64,000 nt of DNA, from contig CAZXMW010000015.1 in NCBI GenBank assembly GCA_964641415.1, positions 1 through 64,000 of the forward strand, given 5' to 3'. Source of the stretch: JAHECW01 sp964641415. Lineage in GTDB: Bacteria; Acidobacteriota; Thermoanaerobaculia; Thermoanaerobaculales; Sulfomarinibacteraceae. This document shows positions 16,416 to 25,178 of this stretch, piece after piece (the first letter of the stretch is position 1; every line of letters starts with the position of its first letter). The notes under the pieces are model-generated. The model did not search any database and was not told the origin of the DNA. It saw nothing but the letters and a program-made list of their open reading frames with translations. The position numbers were made by a program, and so were the translations under genes.

Positions 16416-18008
16416 TCAGCGCCGGGCCGGGCAGCCACGACCGTCGAGGTGGGCGTCGTAGACCGACCGGAGTCCATGAAGGCCGGTCAAAACCGGATTC
16501 GGCGCAGTCCGTCCGAGCTCGCACATCGACGTTCCGGCAATGTGTCGGCACAGGCGCTCGATGCGGTGCAGATCCTCGGGCCCGGCAAGGCCGGCCTCGA
16601 CCGCGTCCAGGAGCTCGAGCAGCACTTGGGTCCCGATCCGGCACGGCGGGCAGGTGCCGCACGACTCTTCGGCGCAGAACGCGACCAGGGACCGCGCGAC
16701 CTTGACCGGACAGACCGAGCCGTCGAGCACCAGAAGCCCGCCGGCGCCGAGGCTCGCGCCGAGGCGCCGCAGGGATCCGTAGTCGAGGGCCACGTCGAAG
16801 CGGTCCCGACCCAGCGTGGCGCCCGCAGGTCCGCCGACATGCACCGCCGACGGCGCATCGCCTTCGCCGACCACGAACTGGTCGAGCAGCTGGCCCACCG
16901 TGGTGCCGAGGACGACCTCGACCAGGAACGGGTCGATGCCGGGGCCCGACACTCCGACAACCTTGGTCGCACCCGGGCCCGGGCCTTGCCGGCTCGTCGG
17001 ACCGGCGACGATGAGGGGAATGTTGGCCAACGTCTCGAGGCTGCTGACGCAGGTCGGCCGACCCCAGAGACCGTGCTGTGCAGGAAACGGGGGCCGCGGT
17101 CGAGCCACCGCTCGGCGTCCCTGAACCACGTTGATCAGCGAGGTCTCCTCCCCACCAACCGATGCGCCCGCGTTCTCGCAGACCTCGATCTCGAAGTCGA
17201 AATCGCAGCCCATGACACGACGTCCGAGCAGCCCCTTGCTGCGAGCCTGGGTCAGCGCACGCTCGATTCGATCGATGCTCTTGACGTGGTCGGAACAAAG
17301 AAACAGCCGACCGGCCCGAGCGCCGACCGCAAAGCCGGTGATGATCATCCCTTCGACCACGGCGTGGGGATCGGTTTCGAGCAGGAGCCGATCCGCCGAG
17401 GGTCCGGGACCGCCCCTTTCGCCGCTGCCGATCACGTACCGGGCCACGCTGTCGGTGTCGGCAACCAGCGCCCACCGCAGACCGACAGGAAAACCGCTGC
17501 CGGATCGCTCTTGAAGTCCCGAACGCTTGATCCGGTCGATCAGCGAGGCCGGGTCGTGCTCGGTGACAGCCCGCCGCAGGCCTCCGTAGGCGCCGAGGGC
17601 CATGGCGTGGTCGATGTCTCCGGGGTCGACGATCTCGCCGCGCGCGAGCACCTCGAGCGCTTGACGGACGACCGGCGCCGCCCCGACGGGCGCCGCCTCG
17701 GTACTCGCCCGGTGGCCGTGCTCGGGGCTGAGCCGCGGGTAGTAACCGACCACCCCTGCAACCTGCGCAGTCGACATTCCGTACCGCTCGGCCACCAGCT
17801 CCTGAACCCGCCAGGAGACCCGGTCGAAGGTCCTCTGAAGCCCGAGCAGAACCCGAATCAGGCCCTCCCGACCCGGCGCCGCTCCGGCCATCAGCTCGTC
17901 GACCAGGGCGACAACTGCGGGGTCGAGTGCCTCGGGTCCGTCACCGCCCTCGGTGCCGAAGAAGCCCGTATCGGTGATGTCGCCGGAGCGGAAGGCGCCG
18001 CCTGCCAT
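16416..18008 (-). CDS. NuoE/NuoF-like flavoprotein subunit, altered
   Basis: 530 residues. Residues about 30-100 resemble only the helical N-terminal part of NuoE (RVLLGLQRTFDRVSW to VVGYYPRLS); the thioredoxin-like [2Fe-2S] half is missing. The remainder is NuoF-like: SGSGFPVGLRW, GGEETSLINVVQGRR, RPPFPAQHGLWGRPT and the cluster motif ESCGTCPPCRIGT with a later SMCELG cysteine. The loop that holds NADH in NuoF (usually close to DEGEPG) reads GERGGPG, so nucleotide binding is uncertain. ATG 18008 has GGAAGG 7 bases upstream; an ATG two codons earlier overlaps the previous stop. It should pass electrons between NAD(H) and the neighbouring NuoG-like protein. Confidence 0.87.
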   Translation of the reverse strand: MAGGAFRSGDITDTGFFGTEGGDGPEALDPAVVALVDELMAGAAPGREGLIRVLLGLQRTFDRVSWRVQELVAERYGMSTAQVAGVVGYYPRLSPEHGHRASTEAAPVGAAPVVRQALEVLARGEIVDPGDIDHAMALGAYGGLRRAVTEHDPASLIDRIKRSGLQERSGSGFPVGLRWALVADTDSVARYVIGSGERGGPGPSADRLLLETDPHAVVEGMIITGFAVGARAGRLFLCSDHVKSIDRIERALTQARSKGLLGRRVMGCDFDFEIEVCENAGASVGGEETSLINVVQGRRAVARPRPPFPAQHGLWGRPTCVSSLETLANIPLIVAGPTSRQGPGPGATKVVGVSGPGIDPFLVEVVLGTTVGQLLDQFVVGEGDAPSAVHVGGPAGATLGRDRFDVALDYGSLRRLGASLGAGGLLVLDGSVCPVKVARSLVAFCAEESCGTCPPCRIGTQVLLELLDAVEAGLAGPEDLHRIERLCRHIAGTSMCELGRTAPNPVLTGLHGLRSVYDAHLDGRGCPARR

Positions 18009-18010
18009 CG

Positions 18011-20521
18011 TCATGCCTTCCGAACCTTGACCGACAGCACGTCGTCGATGGTGTCGTACAGAACCGACGCGCCGTGCCGGCTGCCGACCCACGACACCCC
18101 GACCGTTCCGGGGCAGATCGTACGGTCGAGTCGCGCCCGCAGCAGCACCTCGCCCCGACCACCCGAGACCTCGACCACCTCGCCCCGGGAGACCCCGATC
18201 GCCCGGGCGTCAACCGGGTTGATCCGGGCAGCTACGGTCGGCGACAAGGTCTGCAACAGCGCGCTCCGCGTGGTCGTCGAACCGGAGTGAAAGAGTTGCG
18301 GTGCGGCATCGAGAAAGAAGCCGGACGGCCGAGTCACACGGCGTGGCGCCGGCACCATTGGGAGACGTCCGACGGCAGGGCGCGGCCAGCCCCAGCCGAC
18401 GACGCGCTCGATCTCGTCGAGCAGCGCTGCTCCCCTGGCCAACCGCCCGCCCATGCGCAGGGCGAGCTCGCTCAGGATGTCGCCGTCCGAACGCACCCCG
18501 TCCGGCGGCACGAGCGCGCGGCACAGCCTTCGCCGAACTCCGTCACCGGACACCGTCGTGCCGTCGCGCTCGCTCAGGATGGTCGTCGGCAGAACGACGT
18601 CGGCGCGCTCGGCGCTGTGGTTGAGAAAAGCGTCGACCACGACCGTGAATCCGGCCGCCTCGAGGGCTCGCCGGGGCCGCTCGCGGCCGGGCAGACAGTC
18701 GATGGGATCGACGCCGACCAACAGCAGACCCGCGACCGTGTCGGGTGATTCCGACACCCAGTCCTCCAGCGACCACCCGGGGCTCGCTGTCGTGGCCCGG
18801 CCGGTCAGCGCCTCGAGCTCCGCAGCGTGCTCGAAACCTCGGTGCCCGGGCAGCAACCCCGGGTGCATTCCGACGTCGACCAGCCCCTGAGTGTTGGACC
18901 GAGCTCCGAGCACCATCAGACCGGCGCCGGCGCCGAGCCGGGCAACCAGCGACGCCGCTGCTCGCGCCGCCGCGACCTCGTCGCCGGGAACGCCGGAGCC
19001 GGTGGCCAGCACGACCACCGGTCGGCGAGCCACGGCGAGGGCGTCGGCGAGCGCCTCGATCTGCTTCGTGCCGATGCCGGTGGCGCCCGACGCCGCCTCG
19101 GTGGTGTGCGCTGCCAGGCCACGCCGCCAGCGGTCGGCGCCGGGAAGATCGTCGAGCGACGGCCGGGCACCGTCGGCGCCATCCGGCACGCGGGCGGTCA
19201 GCGCCCAGAGCAGCTCCGGTGTCGAGCCCGGAACCGGCCGCAGCGAGCTCGTCGCGTGCCGGTCGAGACCGGACGACACCGCCGACACGACATGAACGGC
19301 GACCTGACGCTGCACGGCTGCCTGGATCAGCTCGGTCTTGACCAGGGGATGGCTTCGGGTCGGATCGCAACCGACCACCAGAACCAGGTCGGCCTCGCGC
19401 AGATCGTCGAAGCCTGCGGTCGACCGCGGCCGGTCGAACACCCGCCACACGCCGTCGACCAGCGCTCGCGCCCCGGCCTCGGGAGCGAGGTCGACGTGCG
19501 GGGTTCGCAGCACCTCGCGGGCCAGAGCCTGAAGCAGGTAGCCGTCCTCGCAGGTCAACCGGCCGCTGCCGACGACCACGACCTCGCCTCGACCTGCGGC
19601 CCGACGAAGCCCGTCGGCGCCGGCTGCCAGGGCCTCCTCCCAACCCGCTTCGACGAGCGCTCCTTCTCGTCTGATCAGCGGCGAAGTCAGCCGGTCCGGA
19701 TGACCGGTGACGTCGAGCCCCAACCATCCTTTGACGCACAGCTTGCCTCGGTTGTGGTTACCCTCGGTCCGCGACGTGACCCGCTGCAGCCGGCCGTCCT
19801 TGTGCTCTACGGTGAGCTCGCACCCGCACGCGCAGAACGAGCATGCGGTCCGCGTGGCGGTGCGCTGCCAGACCGGGATCGACGACGTATACGGCCTGGC
19901 GATCAGAGCGCCTACCGGACAGGCGTTGACGCACTGACCGCAGAACTCACAGTCCAGGGGACGGTCGGCAAAGGTGGCGACCCGGGTCTCGATGCCGCGT
20001 CCGGAAAACGTCAGCGCCGCCACTCCCTGAACCTCCTCGCACAGCCGGACGCATCGGCCGCAGACGATACACCTGGCAGTGTCCCGGATGATCATCGGCG
20101 ATGAGTCGTCGCGCCCGGCCGGGCGAGCCCGAAACGGCAGCACCTCGTCGGGAACGCCGATCTCGTGGACCAGATCCTGCAGCCGACAGTCACTGTTCCG
20201 CTCGCACACCGGACACTCCATCCGGTGGTTGAGCACGATGAGCTGGAGCTGCTGCCTTCGGGCCTCGATCACCGCTTCACCCGTGGTCGAGATGATCATG
20301 CCGTCCTGGACTCTGGTCGAGCAGGCCGGAACCAGCCCGGCAGGACCGTCGAGCCGCTCCACGACACACATCCGACAGCCGCTGTACGGCGCCAGTCGAT
20401 CGTCGTGACAGAGCGTCGGCACTCGGATGCCCTGATCGCGCAGGACGTGAATCAGCAGGCGGCGCTGGGCACTGCGGACCGGCCGGCCATCGACAATCAG
20501 CGACACGGGCGGGATCGCCAT
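18011..20521 (-). CDS. NuoG-like Fe-S/molybdopterin-fold subunit
   Basis: 836 residues in the order of NuoG and NAD-linked formate dehydrogenase alpha subunits: a [2Fe-2S] domain (CHDDRLAPYSGCRMC), a His-ligated cluster (HRMECPVCERNSDC), two [4Fe-4S] clusters (CIVCGRCVRLC, CEFCGQCVNAC), another cluster (CSFCACGC with CVKG) and a large molybdopterin-oxidoreductase fold. No Cys or selenocysteine is visible where formate dehydrogenases bind molybdenum, so it is probably an electron conduit like NuoG rather than an enzyme. It lies between the FAD/CCG protein and the NuoF-like subunit with gaps of only a few bases, and all three probably form one complex. Confidence 0.87.
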   Translation of the reverse strand: MAIPPVSLIVDGRPVRSAQRRLLIHVLRDQGIRVPTLCHDDRLAPYSGCRMCVVERLDGPAGLVPACSTRVQDGMIISTTGEAVIEARRQQLQLIVLNHRMECPVCERNSDCRLQDLVHEIGVPDEVLPFRARPAGRDDSSPMIIRDTARCIVCGRCVRLCEEVQGVAALTFSGRGIETRVATFADRPLDCEFCGQCVNACPVGALIARPYTSSIPVWQRTATRTACSFCACGCELTVEHKDGRLQRVTSRTEGNHNRGKLCVKGWLGLDVTGHPDRLTSPLIRREGALVEAGWEEALAAGADGLRRAAGRGEVVVVGSGRLTCEDGYLLQALAREVLRTPHVDLAPEAGARALVDGVWRVFDRPRSTAGFDDLREADLVLVVGCDPTRSHPLVKTELIQAAVQRQVAVHVVSAVSSGLDRHATSSLRPVPGSTPELLWALTARVPDGADGARPSLDDLPGADRWRRGLAAHTTEAASGATGIGTKQIEALADALAVARRPVVVLATGSGVPGDEVAAARAAASLVARLGAGAGLMVLGARSNTQGLVDVGMHPGLLPGHRGFEHAAELEALTGRATTASPGWSLEDWVSESPDTVAGLLLVGVDPIDCLPGRERPRRALEAAGFTVVVDAFLNHSAERADVVLPTTILSERDGTTVSGDGVRRRLCRALVPPDGVRSDGDILSELALRMGGRLARGAALLDEIERVVGWGWPRPAVGRLPMVPAPRRVTRPSGFFLDAAPQLFHSGSTTTRSALLQTLSPTVAARINPVDARAIGVSRGEVVEVSGGRGEVLLRARLDRTICPGTVGVSWVGSRHGASVLYDTIDDVLSVKVRKA

Positions 20522-20528
20522 CACGCGC

Positions 20529-22661
20529 TCACTCTGGCGCCGGCGGCGGCATCCGCCGGATCATCCACTTGGCCCGCAGCCGGTTGCCGAAACGGGACAG
20601 GATGCCCGGATCGTCCTTGAAGGCATGGCCGAGCGGACCGCCGTTCATCAACAGATCGAGAATATGGATGACGTCTCGACCGGCGCCGCGCAGGGCGCTC
20701 CGACAGCCGGTGCAGTAGGTCAGCAGGGGCAGCGGCGACTCGGCGGCAGCCCGGCCGGCGATCTTGCGGAACAGATCGGGGTTGACATCTTCGACCTTGC
20801 CGCCGAAGCCGCAGCACCGGGTCCTCTCATGGCAGTAATCGGTCTCCACCACCTCGGCGCCGCAGGTCCGGACCAGGGTGCGGATCGCCGCGTGCATCTC
20901 GGGCTCGTGCCGGCCGCGACACGGATCATGAACCGAGAGCTGGAGCCCCTCGTACCTGCAGATCGGGTCCCAGGTCTCGGCCAGAAGCTCCCACACCGAG
21001 CTGACGGTGACGTCTGTCAGGTGCTCGCCGAGGTTCTCCTGACATTGAGGACAGGCGACGATGAGCTCGTCGGCGCCGAGCTCGGCCATGGCCCGCAGAA
21101 TCTCCGATCGGGCCCGTGCGCTCTCGTCCTCGAGGCCGAGGATCTCGGCCGGCACTCCGCAGCAGTACATCAGAACGCCGATCCGGGGGTCCTGGCGCAG
21201 CAGGTGCTCATACAGCGAACGCGTGTGGTCCGGAGAGGTGGACGGAAGCTCGCACCCGGTGAAGAACAGACGCCGGGCGCGCCGCCGACCCGGCGCCGCT
21301 GCCGCCAGCCTGAAGGTCTCCGACATGCCGGCGCGCAGCTCGCGCCTCACCCGTCGGTGCTCGGGCAACGGGCCGAGCCCGAGCTCGACCGCTTCCCGGC
21401 GCGCCGCGAGCATGAGCGCGCCGGTGTCGAGATCGACCGGACACAGCGTCGCGCACAAGCCGCAGACGTTGCACGAGTAGATGGTCTGAACATGACCCTC
21501 GACCCCGTCGCGGACCCGCCGCGCGAGCTCGCGCGGCGAGCTGCAGAAGTTGGCGAGGAACTCGCAGTCGCGGACGCAACGATCGCAGCTGCAGTCGAGA
21601 CAGCGCTCCCCTTCGCGGCGAACCTCATCCTCGGTCAACGGTGGCGGCGACGGCTGGAGGAGCAGCGGCGTCCGCTGGCGTCGCCGCCGCTCCGTCTCGT
21701 CGATCCCGAGCTGCCACAGCAGATCGCGCGGTCGCCGCGCCGGTGGCGGGGCAGCGGCGCCGTCGAGAAAGCGCCGCACCCCCTCGGCCGCCCGGCGGCC
21801 GAGGGCCATCGCATCGATCACCGAGGTCGGGCCGCTGACCGCATCGCCCCCGGCGAACAGGCCGTCGGGGCCGGCGGCGCAGGTCGTCGGATCGGCGAAA
21901 ATGGTGTCGCGGGGCGATCTTCCGATGCCGTTCCGGTCGCTCTCCAGCATTGCCTGGCCGCCGCCGAAGCCCGGCGCCAACACGACGGCATCATAGTCAC
22001 CGACGAGCTCGTCGAGCTCGATGTCGCGACCCAGCTCGACCCCGGTCCGAACCTCGATGCCGAGGGCTTCGATGATCGAAAGGTCGCGCTCCCGAACCGC
22101 CTCCGGCAGACGCCACTCGGGGATGCGATCGCTCAAGCAACCGCCGAGACGGGTGAGCTTCTCCATGAGGACCACCCGCAGCCCCGCCCGCCGCAGATCG
22201 TGAGCCGCGATCAGCCCCGCCGGTCCGGCGCCGACGACCGCGACGCGTTGGGAGCGCAGCGGCGCGCAGCTCACAATGTGCTCCGGGGGACCCTCCTCGG
22301 CGGCGGCCAGAAACCGCTTGACGTCGCGGATCCGGATTGCCTGGTCGAGTTCCAGTCGCTTGCAGTGGAGCTCGCACGGATGGGTGCAGACGTGGCCGAG
22401 AATGCCGGGAAACGGGAGCCTCTCCCGAATCGTCTGAAGAGCCTCACGAAACCGGCCCTCCTTGGCGAGCTGAACGTAGAGGTGGGCGTCGACCCGCAGC
22501 GGACAACGAGCCTCGCAGTTCGCCGGACCTTCGCCGCGACATTTCTCGAGAATATCGTCGGCGAGCCCGATCACGATCCGCCGATGAGCCCGGGCCGACG
22601 TCGTCGAGCCGTCGACCTGACGGCCCGGCGGTCGCGGCGCTTCGTCACCAACGCGTAACAT
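20529..22661 (-). CDS. GltD-like FAD protein fused to HdrD-type CCG domains
   Basis: 710 residues. The N-terminal helical Fe-S domain seen before GltD-type flavoproteins (CEARCP, CTHPCELHCKR) is followed by an FAD Rossmann fold (VAVVGAGPAGLIAAHDL, then GLFAGGDAVSGP). Two ferredoxin groups follow (CLDCSCDRCVRDC, CNVCGLCATLCP), then CCG domains (YCCGVPAEIL, CPQCQENL, HDPCRGRH, CCGFGGK, CTGC). The second Rossmann fold that binds NAD(P)H in GltD is absent: the sequence jumps from the LAPG region to FAGGD. An HdrA-like flavin plus HdrB/D function in one chain, fed by the NuoF/NuoG-like partners, is the best inference. ATG 22661 has AAGGG 8 bases upstream. Confidence 0.85.
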   Translation of the reverse strand: MLRVGDEAPRPPGRQVDGSTTSARAHRRIVIGLADDILEKCRGEGPANCEARCPLRVDAHLYVQLAKEGRFREALQTIRERLPFPGILGHVCTHPCELHCKRLELDQAIRIRDVKRFLAAAEEGPPEHIVSCAPLRSQRVAVVGAGPAGLIAAHDLRRAGLRVVLMEKLTRLGGCLSDRIPEWRLPEAVRERDLSIIEALGIEVRTGVELGRDIELDELVGDYDAVVLAPGFGGGQAMLESDRNGIGRSPRDTIFADPTTCAAGPDGLFAGGDAVSGPTSVIDAMALGRRAAEGVRRFLDGAAAPPPARRPRDLLWQLGIDETERRRRQRTPLLLQPSPPPLTEDEVRREGERCLDCSCDRCVRDCEFLANFCSSPRELARRVRDGVEGHVQTIYSCNVCGLCATLCPVDLDTGALMLAARREAVELGLGPLPEHRRVRRELRAGMSETFRLAAAAPGRRRARRLFFTGCELPSTSPDHTRSLYEHLLRQDPRIGVLMYCCGVPAEILGLEDESARARSEILRAMAELGADELIVACPQCQENLGEHLTDVTVSSVWELLAETWDPICRYEGLQLSVHDPCRGRHEPEMHAAIRTLVRTCGAEVVETDYCHERTRCCGFGGKVEDVNPDLFRKIAGRAAAESPLPLLTYCTGCRSALRGAGRDVIHILDLLMNGGPLGHAFKDDPGILSRFGNRLRAKWMIRRMPPPAPE

Positions 22662-22869
22662 GCTCCGCACCCTTTGCGTTACCCGACGGTCGCGGCACGG
22701 GCTCGGCGGTCGGACCGAATCGAGCGCTCGAGGCTGTCTCGCTCGTCACCCGAATCGGCGTCGGGCGCGGCCCGGACACGCCGCAGCAGCGGCAGATCGG
22801 CCGGGCTCGATGACGACACAGGCGTCCGCCGTCGACATCGGTCGGCTCGATGCGGAAGAATCGAGGCAT
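22645..22869 (-). CDS. Possible 74-aa Cys/His-containing protein
   Basis: A short reading frame with AAAGGTGGGG just before its ATG. Its N-terminal part contains a Cys/His group (CRHRARPICRCC near residues 18-29), while the C-terminal half is Pro/Ser-rich and looks disordered. It starts about 15 bases after the start predicted for the sigma-54 promoter and overlaps the next gene by 17 bases, so it would be the first gene of that transcript. I recognise no family. It may be a small metal-binding protein or only a chance frame in the leader. Confidence 0.35.
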   Translation of the reverse strand: MPRFFRIEPTDVDGGRLCRHRARPICRCCGVSGPRPTPIRVTSETASSARFGPTAEPVPRPSGNAKGAEHVTRW

Positions 22870-22894
22870 GCCCCACCTTTCCGGAGAGGCCAGC

Positions 22895-22910
22895 TGCAAG
22901 TTGTGTGCCG
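22895..22910 (-). promoter_or_regulatory. Sigma-54 promoter for the FAD/NuoG/NuoF run
   Basis: On the minus strand the site reads CGGCAC-ACAAC-TTGCA, one base from the TGGCAC-N5-TTGCW consensus and with exact spacing. The predicted start is near 22884. It lies just past the 3' end of the DsbA-like gene and upstream of the FAD/CCG gene. It is the same class of promoter as the one before tmcD. Confidence 0.8.
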
Positions 22911-22927
22911 ATCGCGTGCTGTCGTCG

Positions 22928-24052
22928 TCACGGCTCCTCGCCGGCGGCGAGGCGGGCGATCAGGTCGGGAAACCAATCGTCTGTGGGCAGCTGGATCATC
23001 CAGCCGTTGACGAAGAACGTCGGGGTCGCCATGACTCCCACCCTGTGGCCGAGGGCGAGCTGGTCGTGGACCGCCTCGAGCGACGAGCTGCGCAGGTAAC
23101 AACTGCGAAAGGCCGCCTCGTCCAACCCTTGACCGGAAACGAAATCGAGCGCGGTCGGCGTCACGAGCGAGATCTCCATCTCGCGCTGGAGGTCGTAGAA
23201 CAGCTCTTTGAAGGGAATCAGCTGCTCGACCTGCTGCTGTCCGACACACCACTGAGCCGATGAGGCGCGGAACGCCCACGGGTGGATCGAGGTCAGCGGG
23301 AAGCTGACCATTCCGTGCCGCACCGATTCGGGGTTGCTTTCGAGAATGCTCTTGATGAGATTCCATTTGCCGCGGCAGGCGGGGCACTCGAGGTCCGAGA
23401 ACTCGACGATCTCGACCGACGAACCGCCGCCGGCATCCCAGACCACCGAACTGGTGGTGCGAAACAGCTCGCGGCGATGCGCCACCGGGTCCCCGTCCAG
23501 AGGCAGACCCGAGCCCATGACGATGAGGCGGCCGTCCGATGTCACGGCCGCCGGCTTGTCGAACTCGCCGTAGCCGGTGTCGACCACCATGTGAAACGGG
23601 ATCAGTGCACCGGCCGTTGTGCCGCCGGGCAGGTCCCAGCTGACCCGGACCTTCATGTTCATGTTCTGCTGGAGGACTTTCGGGAGGAAGTCCTCGACGA
23701 AGGGCCGCAGAGCGCGCGGCGAGGTGCCGGTCTGCTCGAACGGCAACGACCCGATGCTGCCGAGATAGGCGAGACCGGTCACCTCGTCGATGATCACTGA
23801 CGGTTGACCGCTGAGAATCTGGCTCGCGCACGCCCGGTCGACGGTCACCGTGCGGTACGAACCCGACGGTGTCTGGGATCGTTCGTCCGCCGTGACGCGG
23901 AAGGTCGAGTCCGGGTACCACGCGATGGAGCGCTCGACGAAACGGAGCACCGACGGGTCCTGCTCGATGAGCGGGTCCTGTGCCGAGGTCGGCGCCGCAC
24001 ACACTGCCAGCACCGCCGCCGCGATCCATCCTGACAAGACAAGACCCCTCAT
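22928..24052 (-). CDS. DsbA-like thioredoxin-fold protein
   Basis: 374 residues with a signal peptide (about 1-24, cleavage near SAQ). Residues about 25-205 form an extra N-terminal domain I do not recognise. A DsbA/DsbG-like thioredoxin fold follows, with the active pair C223-PA-C226 (DLECPACRGKW) and the cis-proline loop MATPTFFVNG near the end. The acidic-aromatic surroundings suggest a periplasmic oxidase, isomerase or reductase of disulfides; direction cannot be read from sequence. Its 3' end lies next to the sigma-54 promoter of the redox cluster, but it belongs to the gene group on the recA side. Confidence 0.88.
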   Translation of the reverse strand: MRGLVLSGWIAAAVLAVCAAPTSAQDPLIEQDPSVLRFVERSIAWYPDSTFRVTADERSQTPSGSYRTVTVDRACASQILSGQPSVIIDEVTGLAYLGSIGSLPFEQTGTSPRALRPFVEDFLPKVLQQNMNMKVRVSWDLPGGTTAGALIPFHMVVDTGYGEFDKPAAVTSDGRLIVMGSGLPLDGDPVAHRRELFRTTSSVVWDAGGGSSVEIVEFSDLECPACRGKWNLIKSILESNPESVRHGMVSFPLTSIHPWAFRASSAQWCVGQQQVEQLIPFKELFYDLQREMEISLVTPTALDFVSGQGLDEAAFRSCYLRSSSLEAVHDQLALGHRVGVMATPTFFVNGWMIQLPTDDWFPDLIARLAAGEEP

Positions 24053-24116
24053 CGGACCTCCCGCCTAGTCAACCCTGCGCCGCCGCGCTCGATTCCGGAG
24101 CCCGACAGCCGAGCCC

Positions 24117-25136
24117 TCACTCGGCGCCGGCGTCCGATCCCGGAATCAGGCCGAGCTTCTCGCGAAGCTGGACCTCCACCTGCTCGGCTACCTCCCGGTT
24201 CTCCGAGAAGTAGGCGCGGGCCGCCTCCCGTCCCTGGCCGATCCGGTTCTCGCCGAACGAGTACCAGGACCCCGACTTCTGAATCAGACGGTGCTCGACC
24301 CCGAGGTCGACCAGCTCCCCGGTCCACGAGATCCCCTCGCCGTACAGGATGTCGAACTCGGCGATCTTGAACGGCGCGGCGACCTTGTTCTTCGCCACCT
24401 TGACCTTGGTCCGGTTGCCGATCACCTGGTCGCCCTGCTTGATGGCGGCTGTCCGCCGGATGTCGAGCCGCACCGACGAGTAGAACTTGAGGGCACGGCC
24501 GCCGGTGGTGGTCTCGGGGCTGCCGAACATGACCCCGATCTTCTCCCGAATCTGATTGATGAAAACCAGGCAGGTGTTGGATTTGGATACGATGCCCGCG
24601 AGCTTGCGCAGGGCCTGCGACATCAAACGGGCATGGAGCCCGACGACGGCGTCTCCCATCTCGCCTTCGAGCTCGGTGCGCGGCACCAGCGCCGCCACCG
24701 AGTCGATGACGATGACGTCCACCGAGTTGGAGCGGATCAGGGTCTCGGCGATCTCCAGAGCCTGCTCGCCGTAGTCCGGTTGCGAGATCAGAAGCTCGTC
24801 GAGATTGACGCCGAGCCGACCGGAATACTCCGGGTCGAGGGCGTGCTCGGCGTCGATGAAGGCGGCGAGCCCTCCCGCCGCCTGCGCGTTGGCGATGACA
24901 TGAAGAGCCAGGGTCGTCTTGCCCGAAGATTCCGGCCCGTAGACCTCGACCACCCGACCCCTGGGCACGCCGCCGACACCGAGGGCGGCGTCGAGCGCGA
25001 TCGACCCGGTCGGAATGGAGTTGACTCTGATCTTGGGCCGCTCGCCGAGGCGCATGACCGAGCCCTTGCCGAACTGGCGCTCGATCTGTCCGATCGCTGT
25101 TTCCAGCGCCTTGAGCTTGTCGTCTTTTGTGCTCAT
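24117..25136 (-). CDS. recA: Recombinase RecA
   Basis: 339 residues, full-length RecA. The ATPase P-loop GPESSGKTT, the Walker B strand (VDVIVIDSVAALVP), the L2 loop FINQIREKIGVMFGSPETTTGG and an acidic C-terminus are present. It catalyses strand exchange in homologous recombination and acts as co-protease for LexA. AAGGAG lies 7 bases before the ATG. A clear sigma-70 promoter precedes it; I saw no recognisable LexA box, but the operator of this lineage may differ. Confidence 0.98.
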   Translation of the reverse strand: MSTKDDKLKALETAIGQIERQFGKGSVMRLGERPKIRVNSIPTGSIALDAALGVGGVPRGRVVEVYGPESSGKTTLALHVIANAQAAGGLAAFIDAEHALDPEYSGRLGVNLDELLISQPDYGEQALEIAETLIRSNSVDVIVIDSVAALVPRTELEGEMGDAVVGLHARLMSQALRKLAGIVSKSNTCLVFINQIREKIGVMFGSPETTTGGRALKFYSSVRLDIRRTAAIKQGDQVIGNRTKVKVAKNKVAAPFKIAEFDILYGEGISWTGELVDLGVEHRLIQKSGSWYSFGENRIGQGREAARAYFSENREVAEQVEVQLREKLGLIPGSDAGAE

Positions 25137-25178
25137 CAGGATCTCCTTCTGCAGAATGCAGCGTGGTGGGACAGATCA

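Noticed and set aside
22746..24029. 427-codon minus-strand frame over the DsbA-like gene
   Set aside because: It is out of frame with the thioredoxin-fold protein, which has signal peptide, CPAC and cis-Pro motifs; the alternative is Arg/Gly-rich noise.
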